Under the pieces are notes generated by a model. It did not search any database. It was not told the DNA's origin and saw only the letters and a program-made list of their open reading frames with translations. A stretch of 64,000 nucleotides of DNA from Beta vulgaris subsp. vulgaris (taxonomy: Eukaryota > Streptophyta > Magnoliopsida > Caryophyllales > Amaranthaceae). This document shows, piece after piece, positions 49,190-60,207 of this stretch; the stretch's first letter is position 1, and every line of letters begins with the position of its first letter. The translations under genes and the position numbers were made by a program. The stretch is from the NCBI RefSeq assembly GCF_026745355.1, contig NC_079205.1, forward strand, positions 37,980,545 through 38,044,544, read 5' to 3'.

Positions 49190-49848
49190 GATTCCGACCC
49201 AAGTCATTCCGAAATCCGATTTATACAGACCAAGTCATTCCGATAGTCGATTTCTTGAATACTCAATTAATTCTGAAGGTCGATTCATTTCGACCCAATT
49301 CATTTCGATATCGATTTCTTCCGACCCAGGTAATTTCGAAAGCCGAATTATTCCGACCCAAGTCATTCCGAAGCCTATTTATTCCGACCCAAGTTATTCC
49401 GATATCGATTTCTTCCGACCCAATTAACCCAAAAGCCGATTTCTTTTGACTCAAGTAATTCCAAAAGCCGAATTATTCCGACCCAAGTCATTCTGAAGTC
49501 GATTTATTCCGACCCAAGTTATTCCGATATCGATTTATTCCAACCCAAGTAATCCGAAATCCAATTTCTTCCGACCCAAGTCATTTCGAAACCCGATTTA
49601 GGCCAACTTCACTTTATTTCATTCCAACCCAAATTCACCCAACCCAGATACCGGCCGACCCAGTCTCACCCGACCTAGTTCCGACCAAGTTACGAGATCC
49701 CCTCACACAGTTGAACCCGACCCAAGTTCACCCGACCCACCCAGTTCCGACCCATGACACATTGTCACCCAGATTATTCCGACCTAAATCATTCCGACCC
49801 TACTTGGGTCAAGCCAACCTCAGCCAATGACCCAGATTGACACCTCTA
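49190..49848. repeat. hAT right subterminal repeat array
   Basis: Many copies of TTCCGACCCAAGTCATTCCG and variants, grading into CCCGACCCAAGTTCACCCGA. The orientation of the core GACCCA is the same as at the left end. ORFs on both strands (49182..49454) are repeat artefacts. Confidence 0.75.
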
Positions 49849-49856
49849 GTAACTAC

Positions 49857-52144
49857 ACGTGTTAAAAGGGTAACTATATTACATCATGGATCGCATTGTC
49901 ACACATTAGTACCAACTAGTCAAAAAACTACAATTAACCAGTTTCTATGAAAGAAAATAAACACCTTCCCACTTCTGCCAAGTATAATATAGTGCAACAA
50001 AATTCTCCTAATTATAATATTGTACAAAAAATTCTCCTAATCATAATATTGTGCAAAAAACTTCTAGTAAGTTCAATTTCGTGGAATTATAATGTTTTAT
50101 TTTCTACATTTCCGTTTTCTTCTGCCTTCTTCCTTTTCTCCTCAACTTCCTTCTTCCCTTTCTCCTCATTAGCTTCCTTGGTGTTGATGTTACATTTGGT
50201 TCCACCCTTAGTAGCTTCCTTGGGGTCCTTAGTAGATTCCTTGGGGGCCTTATCAACTTTCTTCTTTTTCACTTCACAAGACCAAAGAGAAAATAAGATA
50301 ACAAATATGTAGAAAAGAAGTAACTCATGCAAAGCATATAGTGACAGCTAACAAACTTATAGTGACCTTTACTTTCTATATAATTTATGCCTTATTATTT
50401 TAACAATAAAATTAAAACCAAACATTGAAAACCTTTTACATTAGAAACACTTTTTTAAGAATATAGTAACCATTAAATATATCATAGTTACCTTTTTCAG
50501 GATTACTAGCCTTCTTCTTTTCCAATGGATCTGCATTGCTAAACTTCAAAATTTTCTTCTTTTTATCTTAACACATCAAAAAGTTCTAAACCCTAAAAAA
50601 CAAAATGAACTGAAAATTCAAGTTCTAAAATCCTTACAAAACTTCAATTACAAATTTCACATTTCACAAAACAAGTGTAACTCCATATTACAAAGTTAAC
50701 TGAAAATTAAAGTTCTAAAACTTAAAAAACAAACGCAATATCCAGCTCAAAAACCTAAAAACGAAATCTAACTTCAATTAAGGAAACGAAAATCAAACAA
50801 CTCCCAGTATGCAATACATACGTCAAAATATACCACACTTCAATTACAAATTTCACAAAACAAATGTAATCATAGTTTCGAGTTATAATTTTGTTAATCG
50901 CATCATATGAACAACTAAAAGCAGAAAATCTAACTCAAACAACAAATTTAATCGAAAATTCGAGTTCTAAATCCTAAAAAGCAAGTGCATCATCTAGTTC
51001 AATAGCATAAAAATGACAACAAAGCTTCAATTAATAAAACGAAACAACAACTAATACATAATGCATACGGTAAAATCTCAACAAATTCATAAAAGCTACC
51101 TGAATTAATAATGTTTCTCTTCCCAATGCCACTGCCGCCTCTTGTTCTCGCCATTGCAAAAGGAAAAACAAAGGAGAGAGAAAAAAATAGTCGAAATCAA
51201 GAGATCGACATATTTTATGGAGAGAGAAAGAAGAAAAACATTAAAAATTAAAAACGGAAAGAGAAATCAAAGAGATCGAGAAGCTATGGAAGAAAAAAAA
51301 AAAGGAGAGAATGAGGAGAGAGGAAGAAGTATTGTGATAGTTCAAATATGTTAGAAGAGGAGAGAGAAAAGAAAGAGTAAGAAGAAAGTGGGACTTGGGA
51401 GGGAGAGGAAGCAATACGTTATTGGGACTCTTGCACGTCTGAAGTAACGTGCATTAGGAAGTTTTCCTTACGGGCATATGGACCACAATAAGTTATTGTG
51501 TGGACCATACAGGATCATTTAAGAATTTTACTATATATAATACACGATACACTTAAGATTATTTTTACTCATTTAAACTTTTCAGTGTACGAATTTTGCT
51601 CAGCTAGAGTCCTTCAAACGAGCAGTACGTAATTAAAAAAAAACCAACATTGAGTTTGTCATACTGACGGTACAACCACTGAACCACATATATGATAAAA
51701 TTTGTACAAAATTTAGTCTTCCTCACTTTGTAAGAATGATAGCCATAACTTCATAAGTAAATGGATACAACCCTATCTAAATAGATACAAGCTTAGCTGG
51801 AGAAAAAGAGCTGACCCTTTGTACAAAAAGAAGGAACCAAGAACAAGCACAAGGACAATAGCACCACTTTAATTTGGATCCCTCAATCTAAAGATATGCT
51901 TAAAAGAGTTGCATAATACTTAAACTACCAAAGCTGTTCTCTTCTATCACGCCACCATCTCCACCTGAAATAGTATTGCCATCTTTTTTGTTAACAGAAG
52001 TTTATATAAAAAGAACATTGATAGAAGCAAAGAAATCAAACTAAAATCACCTTAAGACAAGAAAATATACTGGTTGATCATAATGTGTTATATAACTTCA
52101 ATTCAAAACGATAGTATTTTATGGTGATAATGTCAATGAATAGC
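49857..52144. other. Right part of the MULE and tetraspanin 3' flank
   Basis: 49857..50500 carries the GTAACTATAT-type motifs of the interrupted MULE. 50090..50330 is pyrimidine-rich on +, encoding on - a Lys/Glu-rich peptide of unknown nature. 51140..51420 is purine-rich (GGAGAGAGAAA), comparable to a leader of a gene on -. 51430..52144 is AT-rich and should include the tetraspanin 3' UTR. No other gene recognised. Confidence 0.45.
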
Positions 52145-54619
52145 TCACCAGTAGAAGTCCCATCGAGGTCTAACTTTCATCATGCGGTTATGGCCATACG
52201 GATAATCGGATTCAGCCCGACGAGTATTTTGGAAGGCACAACAACCAATGGAGTAAATGCCAATGAGCAATATAAGCATGACTACATTCAGAACAGAAAG
52301 TTTGTGCCAATCCCTCCTTATGGTCTCCAACACCCCTGCCTTACAAGAATCACACTCATAGCATAACAAATTCGGATCATTGTTCCACTTGTAGCAATCC
52401 GGATCTTGGGTCACCATCACGTTTTCTTGCCCATAGGTGCATGATGTTGGTGGCTTGCAGCATCCTGACTGTTCATGATGAACCCCATAATTGATATAAA
52501 ACACGGTAATCAAAGTCATAACAATCTAATAGTGGAAATTTAAGCGTAGCTATGTAAAATATTAAATATGGTGTAACCTTATTTTTATTATAAATATATA
52601 CTTAAAACTTAAAGAGTCGGGACTATCTTTGCGTGTAAGTCGTTCTTATTCGTTATTCCTACACGTAATCACACTACTACTTAGTGCTATAAACTAATTA
52701 AACTTTACTTCTGAAATTTGATACTTCCTCCGTTTCGTTTTAAATTTAACAAATGAATATTTTATATCTCACAAATAATACCCATTTGTTGTATTTGAAA
52801 TGAAACGGAGGAAGTATATGCAATCTAAGGGGGGAATTATTGAACAATAAATAAGAATTAACAACACTGATAATGGTAATTTAATCTTAATCTTCTAATC
52901 TATTCTAGAAAATTTATTTTATGTTTATTATTGATGGTATGGTTGTATAGTAATACTGTTAAATTATTTAATATTGACATTTATAAGATAGATGCAGAAT
53001 AAGAGCATGGAAGATCACTTTTCTTCACCAAAGACTTCAAACATTAATTAAGGTTAATGAGATCATTGTGTTGCCAAAGCTCATAGTAAGTTGCTGCAAC
53101 ATTTTTATTGACAAATGTTACCCTTTGGACTGAAAAGTTAATGTGAGTTTGGTAATATTATTCACTTTCTCTTGTCTTTCTCTTTAGTTTAGCCATCTAC
53201 TTTTTCTAGCAAAATATGTAAAAAAGTAAAAACTTTATTGATAAAGTAGGAAAACATAAGATTTAAAAGATGCCTTTCGGAGAATTGCAAGTTTACCAGA
53301 GAGCATGATGAATATTGAATTTGAAATGCAAAGAAACAATAAATGAATTCCTACTGCAATATTTTATTTCCTTGATAAAAGCCATTCCCGCTTCAGGACT
53401 CCAAACGACCATACCTCATACAAACACCCCTCCCTATGGGCAAGGGGACAAAGAACCAATAACTTAAATAATTATCATTATTATTATTGTAATTATAATT
53501 ATTATTCACCTCACAAATGATTAATTGTATACTTCAATTCTTATCATTATTTTGAAAAACAAAAGTTCAAACAGGATATCAAAATTGTTAAAACCAAGTA
53601 CTACACATAACAATATTAAAGTGGAGAAAAAAGGGAAAAAAAAAGACAACACATGTTCAAATAATAGTCATTTTGCTATGAAAGCTCTTAATTTCGGTCA
53701 AAATATATAAAGTGATCCCAACTTCAAAAAGTATTTTCTCAAAAATCGGTTCTTAATCCAAAATTTACCTATTAAACCAATCAAAAGTACCAAATAACTC
53801 ATTATATTATATTGAACCTTTCACATTTGTTGAGAACATTTTGTAAACTCCTCTTTTCACTCTCTCCCCACCCAACCTCAAAGGAATGATTGATTGATAA
53901 TTTATTTAAAACAAAAGGAGCACTAGAATCATGCATGTGAAACTCCGACTAAATTACTTGATTAATTCAGTTGATCACCATTTTGAAAAGAAATCCAAAG
54001 AAGAAATGTTTCATGTTGATCGAAGTTGAGACCTTTTAAAGAGACCAAATGATATATAGTAACCTATCTAAAGAAAATGTTTATTTCAAAAAAAAAAAAA
54101 AAAAAAAAAAGCTTAGGGAGTAAGTACCTGAATAGAGGTCATATCATTCCTAAGATAATCAACAGGAGTCCAAGCAGCAACTTTAGCACAAGTCTTAGAG
54201 CCCATAATACAACCCCTAATATTATTCCAATATTTAGGGTTATTCACTCGGTCCCTTAACCAAGGGGAGTAATCTTGTAAGTGAAACTCTTTGTATATCC
54301 TACCTGAGACACGATCACCACCCCCTTGGCTGGTAACTATAAACCCAAAAACCGTTATTACCATTAAAGCCACAATGAGTAGCAACATGACCACCAAGTA
54401 CACCCACAACGCCCACGCTACGTGAAAGCAGGCGCCAATGAACCCTGCTAGGGACACTATGAGGATAATGAAGCCGACTACGAGTAGCGGAGTTTGAAGG
54501 AAATTCACGCATGTCGTGCTGTCTTTCGCCATATATAGCCCGGCTCCGATGATGGGGATAGATGCTAGAAGAGAGAATAGGTTTAGGAAACCTATTACTG
54601 TGTTACTCAACCGGTACAT
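52145..54619 (-). CDS. Tetraspanin (plant TET7/TET8-like)
   Basis: Four-pass membrane protein that organises membrane microdomains; plant TET8-type members mark extracellular vesicles (family knowledge). Exon 1 is 54619..54128 (164 codons) and exon 2 is 52468..52145 with TGA; total 271 residues, the usual length. The donor is CAG|GTACTT and the acceptor GAACAG|TCAGG. TM1 spans about residues 7-30 (VIGFLNLFSLLASIPIIGAG), TM2 45-66, TM3 72-97, then a large extracellular loop and TM4 221-243 (VLNVVMLILLIGIYSIGCC). The plant signature GCCKPP is at 166-171 and further loop cysteines are conserved (CYECDSCKAGVLE). I chose ATG 54619 because MYRLSNTVIGFLN aligns with family starts; an in-frame ATG at 54640 would add seven residues. 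The frame is intact and exon structure typical. Confidence 0.93.
52724..52814. mobile_element. Short Stowaway MITE in the tetraspanin intron
   Basis: 91 bp flanked by TA (52722..52723 and 52815..52816). CTTCCTCCGTTTCGTTTTAA at the left matches, inverted, TTGAAATGAAACGGAGGAAG at the right; the inverted repeats extend toward ACAAATG/CATTTGT, so it folds into a hairpin over most of its length. Confidence 0.88.
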
Positions 54620-57600
54620 GATTATATAGTACAAGTACAACTACGCGATGAGTAATCTCTTAATTACTTGACTCAACTGCTAAGGTGCTTGTTTCACTCA
54701 AGATATTAAGCAGTGCGGTCTAATAATGATTGGAGATAGTTTTACGTGTTTGGAGCTTAACCTGTGTCTAACCTCTACTTGCTACCTCAAACGCTATTGC
54801 CAAACAGGCTTAGATGAGTAGCGGAAAACACTGTTTAATAAAGAAAACACACTTGTATTACCAAAACTCGAGTATATCTATGCTCTAAGTTGAAGATTTT
54901 GTGTTTGAAATTAGTGTGTGTATGATTGAGGTGGATGTTTCTTTGGAATTGATGAGGTTATGGAGGTGCATATATTGGATAGCTTTATGAAGATTTATAA
55001 TGAAGTGGGACTAAACTTTATATGGACCAGTGTAAAAAAAAAGGACACAGGAAAAGATAAGGCAAATGAATCTCCAATTAGCTTGTTTACACTTGCTTTT
55101 CTGTGACTATGGTATTAAGGTACACTTTAATATGTGCAATAATCTTTTTGCGTCCGATCCATTGACTAAACAATCATACCCTTAGCTACTAAGGAACTCA
55201 TTATACGCTTTTCTCTTGTCCTTTATGTATGATTTTGTTCAGACTTCCTTTTCCTTACTATGATATCCTTTTTTTCGTAAATTTCTAATTGTAGACATAT
55301 TGAGAATGAGGAATAGGTTAGTGGTTAAATCTTGCCTCGGTTCCAGTAGATTTTGAGATCGATTTTTATTCTTGATAAGTTAGGATCCCGTTTGTTCCTC
55401 CTAACTTGTCAAGTTTCTCATTACCTTATTAAAAAAAATATTACCATTTTTTGTACTCGCTTTTTATAAATATATATATGTATATTAAATTCTTGTAATC
55501 TAAAAATTTATTGTTGATAGAGTATAATATATACTATTCTCTAAATTTAGAATCATAAGAAAAATAAAAGAACAATTAGTTGCGCAGCAAATAATCTTAA
55601 TACGTCTTCTGGAGTTTAGACTATGCTATTGTTATACTATAGTATTATTGTCTATGTACAATTACCTTCCAAAGCATGTAATAAGTTGCTAAAGATTATA
55701 ATGACGGGGAAATTTTATTTCATACTATATCTCATGACGCTCTCTTGTAGAAAAATTATGTCTATTATTATTATTTTTTTATTAGGAAATTAGGTCAGCC
55801 CAATGGCGAACCCCTATAAGGCTACTAGCTTGTTGGGGTTAGCTCTTATATAAGTTAAGGGGAAGCTGTGGTATCCCTTATCGAAAAGACTTGTATAGCT
55901 TTAATCTCACAAAAATTATTAAAGTAAAGATTTATTTTTATTCTTTGCTCATTTATAAATATGTGTAATAAGGAAAGTTCTACATTAACAAAAAGACATA
56001 TATAAAAAAAAGTGTAAAAAGAGTAAACTTACAATTGAAAATATAAACTAATGAATAAATTAATTTTCAAACAATTATAAAAACAAAGATTTACAGAAAA
56101 TTTTACTGTCTAAACTAATAACAATTTCAAATTACATGCATAAACAAACCATGAAAGAATCAAGAAACTTAGAGAATATTCATTTTTTTCATTTTTTTGA
56201 GCTCACAATCAGTTGAGATAATAAATAATTAAAGAGATGAACATATTGATTTGATAATATCAATTTAGAATTTTTTTTATGGAATCACTATTCACCATAG
56301 TATCCTTAAAACTTCAATTACCCAATAAAATTAAATTGAACTACTACTCATAAAATGCGCCTATAAAATATATGTATTTTTGAATAAATAAAAAACATAA
56401 CCTGGATCATTTTTTAAATGGAGAGTTATTGAATTATCTACCATATACAAGATAATATACAGTTGCACGCATCGCGTGCATATAGTACTAGTATCAATAT
56501 AGTCAAGCTACACAGATAAATATTTTCCCTAAATAATGTTATATAGATAATTCTCACTTTACCGTTCACTTTATTCCCATACTAGCGTCTACATACGACA
56601 AAGGCGGTTTTATCAAACATCCTGCTGATTTTCTTGAATTTCAGGTTCAATCATGTGCATACGAAATTTGGTGTCAAGAACATAAATCTGAGGCTTGGTC
56701 TATGTACGGATGGATAAACCCACATGAATTCTTTTTGAAAAATTGGAGAGAGAAACCACTAACTCACTTAGCGATGCACAACATAATCACTAACTGCTAG
56801 TTAACTGATTTAGCCAGTTTGTCTAACTAAACCACAAAACACAAGAGAAATTGTTGAGTTCACCATTAACTGAGCTAGTCGGCAACTAAAATTAACCGCT
56901 AACTTAGTTGCAATATTATTTTTGGGCACCACAAAGTGAGTTAATGGTTTACCTTCGCGGGTTTTTTTAAAGAATCATGTGCTTATGTGGATGGTAGTTT
57001 GGGTGTTAAGTTTGAATGAACAGTTTAGTGGAAATTAAGTTGATGTGTAACATTATGTAGGAAAAAGATTCCTACATAAATATGTATAGAATTCAACCAA
57101 TATAATTGATAAAGTTTTGAAAACAATATTCAAAACTTAACATTAAATCTCATTCACATTATCACCTATATGGCTTTCTATACATCCAAAGAAAAGAATT
57201 ATATTTCTTAAAAGGAACGAAAGAATTATATGGATGCAATTACGAAAATCAATCACGGCAAGAAAAGAAAAAGTAGGGATAATTCTAATCCAGAAAATAT
57301 AACGAGTGGAGCTTTATGTACAACTTTTTCTGGGTCCATAAATTTGCGCACATCCACTAATACTCACTACCTAATTATCTCTCTAGAATATTTTGATTCC
57401 CTCCTTCCTTATCTTCTGCGGTTCTGCCCTATACTATAGCTTTCATAAAAATGCCTTGCTTGATTCTCTTTACGCATCCACTAATTTTGTTATGGCTATT
57501 TTATTCCCTCTTTTTATGTAGTTGGTGACTGAAATTATTGATGCCTTTCAAAAGAATAGAATATATGTCGAGAATTTGGAGTGACTTTCGAATGCTTTAG

Positions 57601-57706
57601 GCTGTCTAGTCATACCTCAACAGTTATACGTGACATACGTAGAAATATATTGGTGAGGACCGAAGCAGGGGAAGCAGTGTCTCTGATATTGATGGTAGCA
57701 ATGGCA
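54620..57706. other. Tetraspanin 5' flank and intergenic repeats
   Basis: The first few hundred bases should hold the tetraspanin promoter and 5' UTR. 55305..55435 has a tRNA-like A box (TTAGTGGTTAAATC), a degenerate B box and an A-rich end, possibly a SINE. A Helitron 3' end lies at 56465..56491. 56560..56800 has an unexplained open frame of about 90 codons on +. No confirmed gene. Confidence 0.45.
56465..56491 (+). other. Second plus-strand Helitron 3' terminus
   Basis: GCACGCATCGCGTGC (perfect 6-bp stem) then ATATAGTACTAG ending at 56491, followed by T. The hairpin is identical to that of the RepHel-bearing Helitron ending at 34971. No Rep or helicase sequence lies upstream, so this is a non-autonomous member whose 5' end I could not place (between about 54.9 and 56.4 kb). 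Confidence 0.75.
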
Positions 57707-57746
57707 TGCCTAATGCCTAATGCCTAATGCCTAATGCCTAATGCCT
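57707..57746. repeat. Heptanucleotide microsatellite (TGCCTAA)n
   Basis: Nearly six tandem copies of TGCCTAA ending a few bases before the MITE at 57755. Confidence 0.9.
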
Positions 57747-57754
57747 GTAACTTA

Positions 57755-58011
57755 CTCCCTCCGTCCCAAATTAGTTGTTACATTTTGACGGTAGACACTA
57801 TTCACGTCATAACTTTGACTATCTTTTACTCCATACACATAAGAAAAAACATAATCATGTTGGATCTTGTTTCATTTGTCCCAATTTGTATTTTCCAAAC
57901 GTATAATATTTATAAGTTTTTCATATATATAACTCAAGATATTGGTGTTTAAAGTTACATCTCGTAAACCGTGAAAAAGCAAATGTAGCGACTAATTTGG
58001 GACGGATGGAG
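57755..58011. mobile_element. Stowaway MITE, 257 bp
   Basis: CTCCCTCCGTCCCAAATTAG at the left and its close inverted match CTAATTTGGGACGGATGGAG at the right, flanked by TA (57753..57754 and 58012..58013). A 72-codon ORF within it is incidental. Confidence 0.92.
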
Positions 58012-58013
58012 TA

Positions 58014-58789
58014 AGCAATTAAACCTATCAAGACCTCAAGAAAATTATACTATGCTATGTCAGTTGGCATATCTTGAGCAAAATCGCCTCCATTTCAAAT
58101 GACGAATTAAATAAAACACAAAACAACTTCTTACCTGAAATTAAGCACAATAAAGTGAATAAATGTCTGAACTTTAAACGAAATTAGAGCTTAACAACAC
58201 CATAACTAAACAAAAGCTTAAAAAATTATTTGAGGAATTAGGAAAACAAAGGTTTAATGAAAACAAATGATACAAACCCAGATCAAAGAACAATTAACGA
58301 AGAGAATCAAGTAAACATGCGAGATTATAAGTTAAAAATAGAAAACACATAGTCGAAACTCGAAAAATCAATTCAACAAGAAGAATTGAGGACAAGGGGA
58401 TATACCTTATGATGCCTTTCCATTAATGGAGTAAAGATCAGACTTCGAGAGATAGAGAAGAGAGCGAATCATATAGGGTTGAGAAAGACGGGAAAAATGA
58501 GAAAATGTGATTTCAGCAGGGGGAGGTTGAGAACAATAGGAAAGAGAAAAATCGCACATTTTAATTAAATTGCTCAAATGCTTGAATTTGTGAATTTTTT
58601 TTTCCATTTTTGAGAAAGCTTATCAAATGTTAATTAGTTGGACTTTTTTTTTCCACGACTGTATGCTCGAATATAAATTTAATCATGCAGAAAATTATTT
58701 TAAGTCATATAATAATAAGCTTACTTAAGGTTACAAATGTATTATTAACTATACCTATAAGACGTGTCAGTGTAGTGTACTAGCTAGTA
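58014..58789. other. Non-coding intergenic DNA
   Basis: AT-rich. The short minus-strand ORF at 58407..58607 has no recognisable feature. No gene, tRNA or clear transposon end seen. Confidence 0.4.
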
Positions 58790-59165
58790 TTAGTGATATT
58801 AAATTTACATGCAACACTCTAAAATGTTACCTAAAAGAAAGTATTGCCTACAAAAAAAGTGTTATCCTCTACAGTAAAAATACTAACTATCAAAAAGTGT
58901 TGCCTTAAAGTGTTACATATTAAAAAATGTTACCTTGAATAGTTAGAATATTACCACCTTAAAGTGTTACATATTAAAAAGTTTTATCGTCTCAGTATTA
59001 CCTATAAAAAAAGTATTACCTTTTATTGTTACCTATTAAAAAGTGTTACATGTAACTACTACATATCACTAAAGTATTACAAAAATGTTACCTATATGTC
59101 AATGCAAATTAGATCCCAAAAAGTGTTACCATAGTGTATTACATTAGGTCAATTATGTACTAGTG
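58790..59165. repeat. Degenerate tandem repeat of AAAGTGTTACCTATTAAAA
   Basis: About a dozen imperfect copies of a 20-30 bp word built on GTGTTACCTA/GTGTTACATA with poly(A) spacers (for example near 58815, 58860, 58905, 58930, 58975, 59040 and 59085). It ends at the chromovirus LTR. Confidence 0.7.
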
Positions 59166-59169
59166 AATA

Positions 59170-60102
59170 TGTAACACCCCGATAATTCTCTCTTTTCAGA
59201 AATACCTTTATAATATAAAAGTAGAGAATTGCTCAAGTATTATCACCCGTGTGATAACGTATCGGCTTATTCAGAATTTTGTAGCGGAAAAACATATAAC
59301 TAACTTTAACCTTTTATTATAAATAAAATTAAGTGCTTTGAAATCAAACAATCTAAATTAGTCTACTCAAGCAACTTAATAAAATGCGTTCTTCTTAATG
59401 CAGAAAAGTAAAATATACTAGTTACACATTCTTTCCATTCCAGATTCCCAATGATGCACATCTGCGAACTTGTAATGTCAATATTTTACTGAATCTGCTC
59501 ACAAAAATGGGTCATCACAGGATCAATAAGGCAAAACCATGATCACAATCACAAACAAAGCACATAATCAGCAAAGCTGAGTACTACATACTAAAACATA
59601 AGCATTCCTAACATGATACTAAGTAAATAACATGCAGGGATAAATAATAATATAATCATATAACATTCTGCAGACAACTTTTACTGAAGTAAACTCTGAA
59701 CATGTTTTTATTACTTCAATGGAATAGTTATTTGGACTTGAGCTGTCTTAATCTACTATTGGCTTCACTAAGAAGACGAAATACGGGTGCGACGACTTCG
59801 AATTCCAGAATGACCTGGAATAGTTATTTGGCATGCTCACCATGAACCCCAACTCCTAATGTAGACGTGCTTTCAAAACTCACATACTTTCAAAAGTTTG
59901 AACTCATCTCTTCAAAAGTTTTAAAAGAATTGTGCCACTTGTGCACACTTTTTCTAACTTAAAACACTTGTGTTACTTATGAACACGTTTTCTTATGCGG
60001 AGAATCTACTTCTTTTGCACTAACATGTGCAAATTGCCCAACATAGGCATGCATATGCATAAATTCTCATAAAAATAGACAAAAAGAGCGAAATTTATCG
60101 CA
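59170..60102 (-). mobile_element. 3' LTR of a Tekay/Del-like chromovirus
   Basis: 933 bp between TGTAACACCCC (59170) and …AAATTTATCGCA (60102). On - it starts TGCGATAAATTTCGC and ends GGGGTGTTACA. Immediately before its start on - is the polypurine tract TTTAAGGGGGATAGAA (60118..60103), which marks this as the 3' LTR. GAATA precedes it on + and would be one target-duplication copy; the other end of the element is not in view. Confidence 0.8.
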
Positions 60103-60113
60103 TTCTATCCCCC

Positions 60114-60207
60114 TTAAAGAAAATGGGTTATGCCCTCGTAACTCACCTCAAGGAATAAGTCTGGATACTTCTTTCTCATATCACCTTCGGCTTCCCACGT
60201 TGCCTCT
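60114..60207 (-). pseudogene. C-terminus of chromovirus polyprotein (chromodomain tail), truncated by CACTA
   Basis: Read on - from 60206: EATWEAEGDMRKKYPDLF, then LEVSYEGITHFL and TAA at 60114. The W.E…M…YP.LF pattern is the end of the integrase-linked chromodomain of Del/Tekay Ty3-gypsy elements, which guides integration. The reading frame stops at 60207/60208, where the CACTA element begins; the rest of gag-pol must lie beyond that element, outside this window. Confidence 0.8.

Larger units (their letters stand above)
39729..49848 (-). mobile_element. hAT DNA transposon, 10.1 kb, with nested insertion
   Basis: The left end is TAAAGGTGTCAAAAACTGGG (39729). The right end, reverse-complemented, is TAGAGGTGTCAATCTGGG (49848). 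The 8-bp target duplications are ATAACTAC (39721..39728) and GTAACTAC (49849..49856), one mismatch. The hAT superfamily has short inverted repeats and 8-bp duplications. Inside are a BED-hAT transposase relic on - (42832..44940), proline-codon-like subterminal arrays at both ends, an internal duplication and telomere-like stretches. It lies within MULE sequence, so it is younger than the MULE and older than the LTR/TRIM block at 47477..49189. Confidence 0.85.
35690..51400 (+). mobile_element. MULE-type element split by a hAT insertion (approximate limits)
   Basis: A loose GTAACTATAT/AGTGACC/AGTAACC motif fills non-coding DNA at 36330..36700, 37790..38060 and 39240..39720 on the left of the hAT, and at 49857..50500 on its right. 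This links the two sides as one ancestral element carrying the FAR1-type transposase. On the right, 50087..50332 (-) encodes a Lys/Glu-rich stretch with no recognised domain, and 50500..51150 is AT-rich non-coding. Terminal inverted repeats and the target duplication were not identified, so both limits are estimates. Confidence 0.5.

Noticed and set aside
35640..51510. MULE terminal inverted repeats (GTGGACC-containing words near 35648 and 51510)
   Set aside because: Only a short word is shared and its orientation and spacing do not give a real long inverted repeat.
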